Positions 63,258-64,000 of a DNA stretch of 64,000 bases are shown here, piece after piece. A program made the translations under genes and the position numbers. The notes beneath the pieces are model-generated. The model was not told where the DNA came from. It was given only the letters and a program-made list of their open reading frames with translations, and searched no databases. Source of the stretch: JBDTNL01 sp039933785 (lineage in GTDB: Bacteria; Acidobacteriota; Thermoanaerobaculia; Multivoradales; JAGPDF01); the NCBI GenBank assembly GCA_039933785.1, contig JBDTNL010000008.1, positions 15,736-79,735 on the forward strand. The letters run 5' to 3'. Numbering within the stretch: position 1 is the stretch's first letter; each line of letters opens with the position of its first letter.

Positions 63258-64000
63258 TGCGGCGCGTTCACCGTGTCACCGACGCCAAAGTCGAGGATAT
63301 CGCCGATGTTCTTCAACGAAATCGCGAAACGCCAGTCGTGCTGGCGGTTGTGGGTCAATTGGAAATCGGCGGACTGGAAGTCTCGGTATTCCACTCTCAA
63401 TCCCCAGCATTGCGAGGTATAGGTCAAAACGAGGCGGTCCTGCTGCAGGAGCTTGTTCTGGATGTCGTAGTTCACCTGCGCGTCCAAGCGTAAGCGGCCG
63501 GGGACGACCGCGATACCGCCGGTCAGGCCGATCTGGTTGCCCTTCGACAATGAGCTGCTGTTCTGCAGGGCCGGGTTCCCGTGCGTGAACCAGGTGACGC
63601 CCGCGGTCCCCAGCTTGAAGCTGTACTGCCCGGTCAACTGCGTCGACTGGATGCCACCGAAGAGCGGGCTGTAGTTCACCTGCGCGCGAAAGTTCGTGCG
63701 CAAAGAGGGAGTGAATCGGACCAGGCCGGTCACTGGACTGAGCTGGGACTCCTTAGGTTGGCCGATGCCGCCTTCGAGCGGCTGCAGTTTGTCGAAGCTG
63801 TAGCCGCGGCTGATCTCGATGGCGAGGACTTCGCGGGCGCTCTCCTCGACCGGCGCCGCCACGGCGGGCGGGGCCGGAGCCGTTCCAGGAACGACCGGGG
63901 TCACCGCTGCGCCTACGGTAGTTGCCGTCGGGACCGCGGTGGCAACGGCAGCGGCAGCGGCAGACGCTACCCCGGCCGCGGCTGGGACCGAGTCAGCCGC
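63254..64000 (-). CDS. LptD-like outer-membrane protein, C-terminal part (5' truncated by window edge)
   Basis: The minus-strand frame is open to base 64000, so the N-terminus lies outside the window; 248 residues are visible. An Ala/Pro/Thr-rich linker with GCC/GCT triplet repeats (~63905-64000) is followed by beta-strand-like segments. The end has LDAQVNYDIQNKLLQQDRLV, YTSQCWGLRVEYRDF and NRQHDWRFAISLKNIG, closely resembling the C-terminal barrel of LptD with its conserved Cys. LptD inserts lipopolysaccharide into the outer membrane. Assignment rests on the C-terminal part only. Confidence 0.68.
   Translation of the reverse strand, partial: AADSVPAAAGVASAAAAAVATAVPTATTVGAAVTPVVPGTAPAPPAVAAPVEESAREVLAIEISRGYSFDKLQPLEGGIGQPKESQLSPVTGLVRFTPSLRTNFRAQVNYSPLFGGIQSTQLTGQYSFKLGTAGVTWFTHGNPALQNSSSLSKGNQIGLTGGIAVVPGRLRLDAQVNYDIQNKLLQQDRLVLTYTSQCWGLRVEYRDFQSADFQLTHNRQHDWRFAISLKNIGDILDFGVGDTVNAPQ

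Noticed and set aside
63940..63975. GCAGCG triplet run near the right edge as a functional repeat
   Set aside because: It encodes an Ala-rich linker within an open frame, so it is coding low complexity rather than an independent repeat element.

Overview
The window is a high-GC, tightly packed chromosomal segment. It is best read as part of an Acidobacteriota-like genome. The support is a GWxTD/VWFA-related secreted protein at the left edge (a family pairing typical of that phylum), alternative complex III (ACIII) modules, an LptD-like outer-membrane protein at the right edge, and a C5-type heme pathway. The phylum call is inference. No rRNA, tRNA or CRISPR array was seen.

Layout. 1-3.2 kb: the VWFA-related protein (runs off the left edge) and a YhaM-like OB/HD exonuclease. 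3.2-6.3 kb: oxidase assembly genes (DUF420, SCO, ctaB, and divergent ctaA). 6.3-19.2 kb: a complete ACIII operon (actABCDEF) followed by a SCO protein and a caa3-type oxidase whose subunit I carries the A2-type YSHP motif. A near-perfect Rex-type palindrome lies just upstream. 19.2-28.3 kb: an HD protein, a DJ-1/PfpI protein, and hemN-hemE-hemB-hemD-hemC-hemL-hemA on the minus strand. 28.5-36.6 kb: a second respiratory operon with actC, actD and actF only, a secreted cupredoxin-like protein, and an A1-type oxidase (HPEVY) with a heme-c-free subunit II. 36.6-37.2 kb: a decayed RAYT (REP-associated tyrosine transposase) gene between two inverted REP palindromes.

37.3-52.4 kb: one long minus-strand operon of twelve genes, most of them overlapping or nearly touching. 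It runs actA2-actB2-actE2-(CydA-like oxidase)-three cytochromes c, then a tandem USP protein, a double GNAT, an Mrp-type ATPase, a zinc-ribbon/PCP_red protein and a radical SAM protein. Five copies of a PCP_red-like motif (the domain at the C-terminus of BchB/ChlB) are spread over three of these proteins. This is the most unusual system in the window: it looks like a cytochrome-c-fed, CydB-less bd-like oxidase encoded with its own putative tetrapyrrole or metallocofactor maturation machinery.

52.6-55.1 kb: hemH and hemY, which together with the 20-28 kb cluster complete protoheme synthesis; ctaB and ctaA extend it to heme A. 55.1-64 kb: RidA, a DUF1232 protein, a UbiA prenyltransferase beside a fused dolichol/phytol-kinase-like plus DUF92 protein, nucleotide-sugar genes (Gmd-like, Rmd-like, RfbD, RfbA) and the 3' part of an LptD-like gene.

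Taken together, the window is a respiratory island. It makes the hemes, assembles CuA/CuB centres, and encodes three terminal-oxidase branches: A2-type caa3, A1-type aa3-like, and CydA-like.
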